Shown: piece after piece, positions 5,794 through 5,794 of the stretch
How positions within the stretch are numbered: the stretch's first letter is position 1
Layout: each line of letters opens with the position of its first letter
NCBI GenBank assembly: GCA_037382205.1
Contig: JARRQD010000256.1
Location: forward strand, 1-5,794
Length of the DNA: 5,794 nt
Direction: 5' to 3'
Source: Thiodiazotropha sp037382205
GTDB taxonomy: Bacteria > Pseudomonadota > Gammaproteobacteria > Chromatiales > Chromatiaceae
Notes under the pieces: model-generated
What the model saw: only the letters and a program-made list of their open reading frames with translations
What the model was told of the DNA's origin: nothing
Databases searched by the model: none
Position numbers and translations under genes: made by a program

Positions 5794-5794
5794 G

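Noticed and set aside
1..5794. A new multi-gene defence or biosynthetic system
   Set aside because: The genes are in separate, partly convergent units with unrelated families; nothing shows co-transcription of a defence-like set around the nucleotidyltransferase.

Overview
The window looks like chromosomal DNA of a gammaproteobacterium, probably an environmental or sulfur-oxidiser-like lineage. This placement is an inference: it rests on the style of the RND pump, the scattered short palindromic repeats and the loosely packed small genes. No marker gene fixes the taxonomy. Five protein-coding genes can be supported, two of them cut by the window edges. I see no tRNA, rRNA, CRISPR array, transposase gene or origin.

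Left third (1-2410, + strand): the C-terminal ~800 residues of an RND-superfamily inner-membrane efflux permease. It is GC-richer than the rest and was probably preceded by its periplasmic adaptor outside the window. It ends in a 58-nt imperfect palindrome (2415-2472) that separates it from a convergent gene (2536-3258, - strand) for an RDD-family membrane protein with two extra C-terminal membrane helices.

Middle (3259-3756): about 500 bp without a gene. It holds a ~265-bp non-coding element bounded by a perfect 16-bp inverted repeat (3359-3374 / 3602-3617). Inside its right end is a two-hairpin dispersed repeat of the CGTCATCCC...GGAATGACG type. This looks like a MITE or a degenerate insertion sequence carrying or joined to a common intergenic repeat. 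Just downstream lies a visibly AT-richer + strand gene (3757-4551) for a stand-alone nucleotidyltransferase of the YcgL/RlaP type.

Right third (- strand): a small exported protein with a four-cysteine motif and an SH3-like domain (4693-5103, start set by a strong GGAGGT site). Beyond a spacer containing a stem-loop and a possible REP/RAYT-type motif is the C-terminal part of a beta-propeller-like protein that runs off the right edge.

The genes do not form an obvious pathway. Two pairs are convergent (RND/RDD and nucleotidyltransferase/SH3), and the spacers between units are where the mobile or repeat DNA sits. I found no convincing new multi-gene system. The best leads are the palindromic elements and the orphan nucleotidyltransferase next to one of them.
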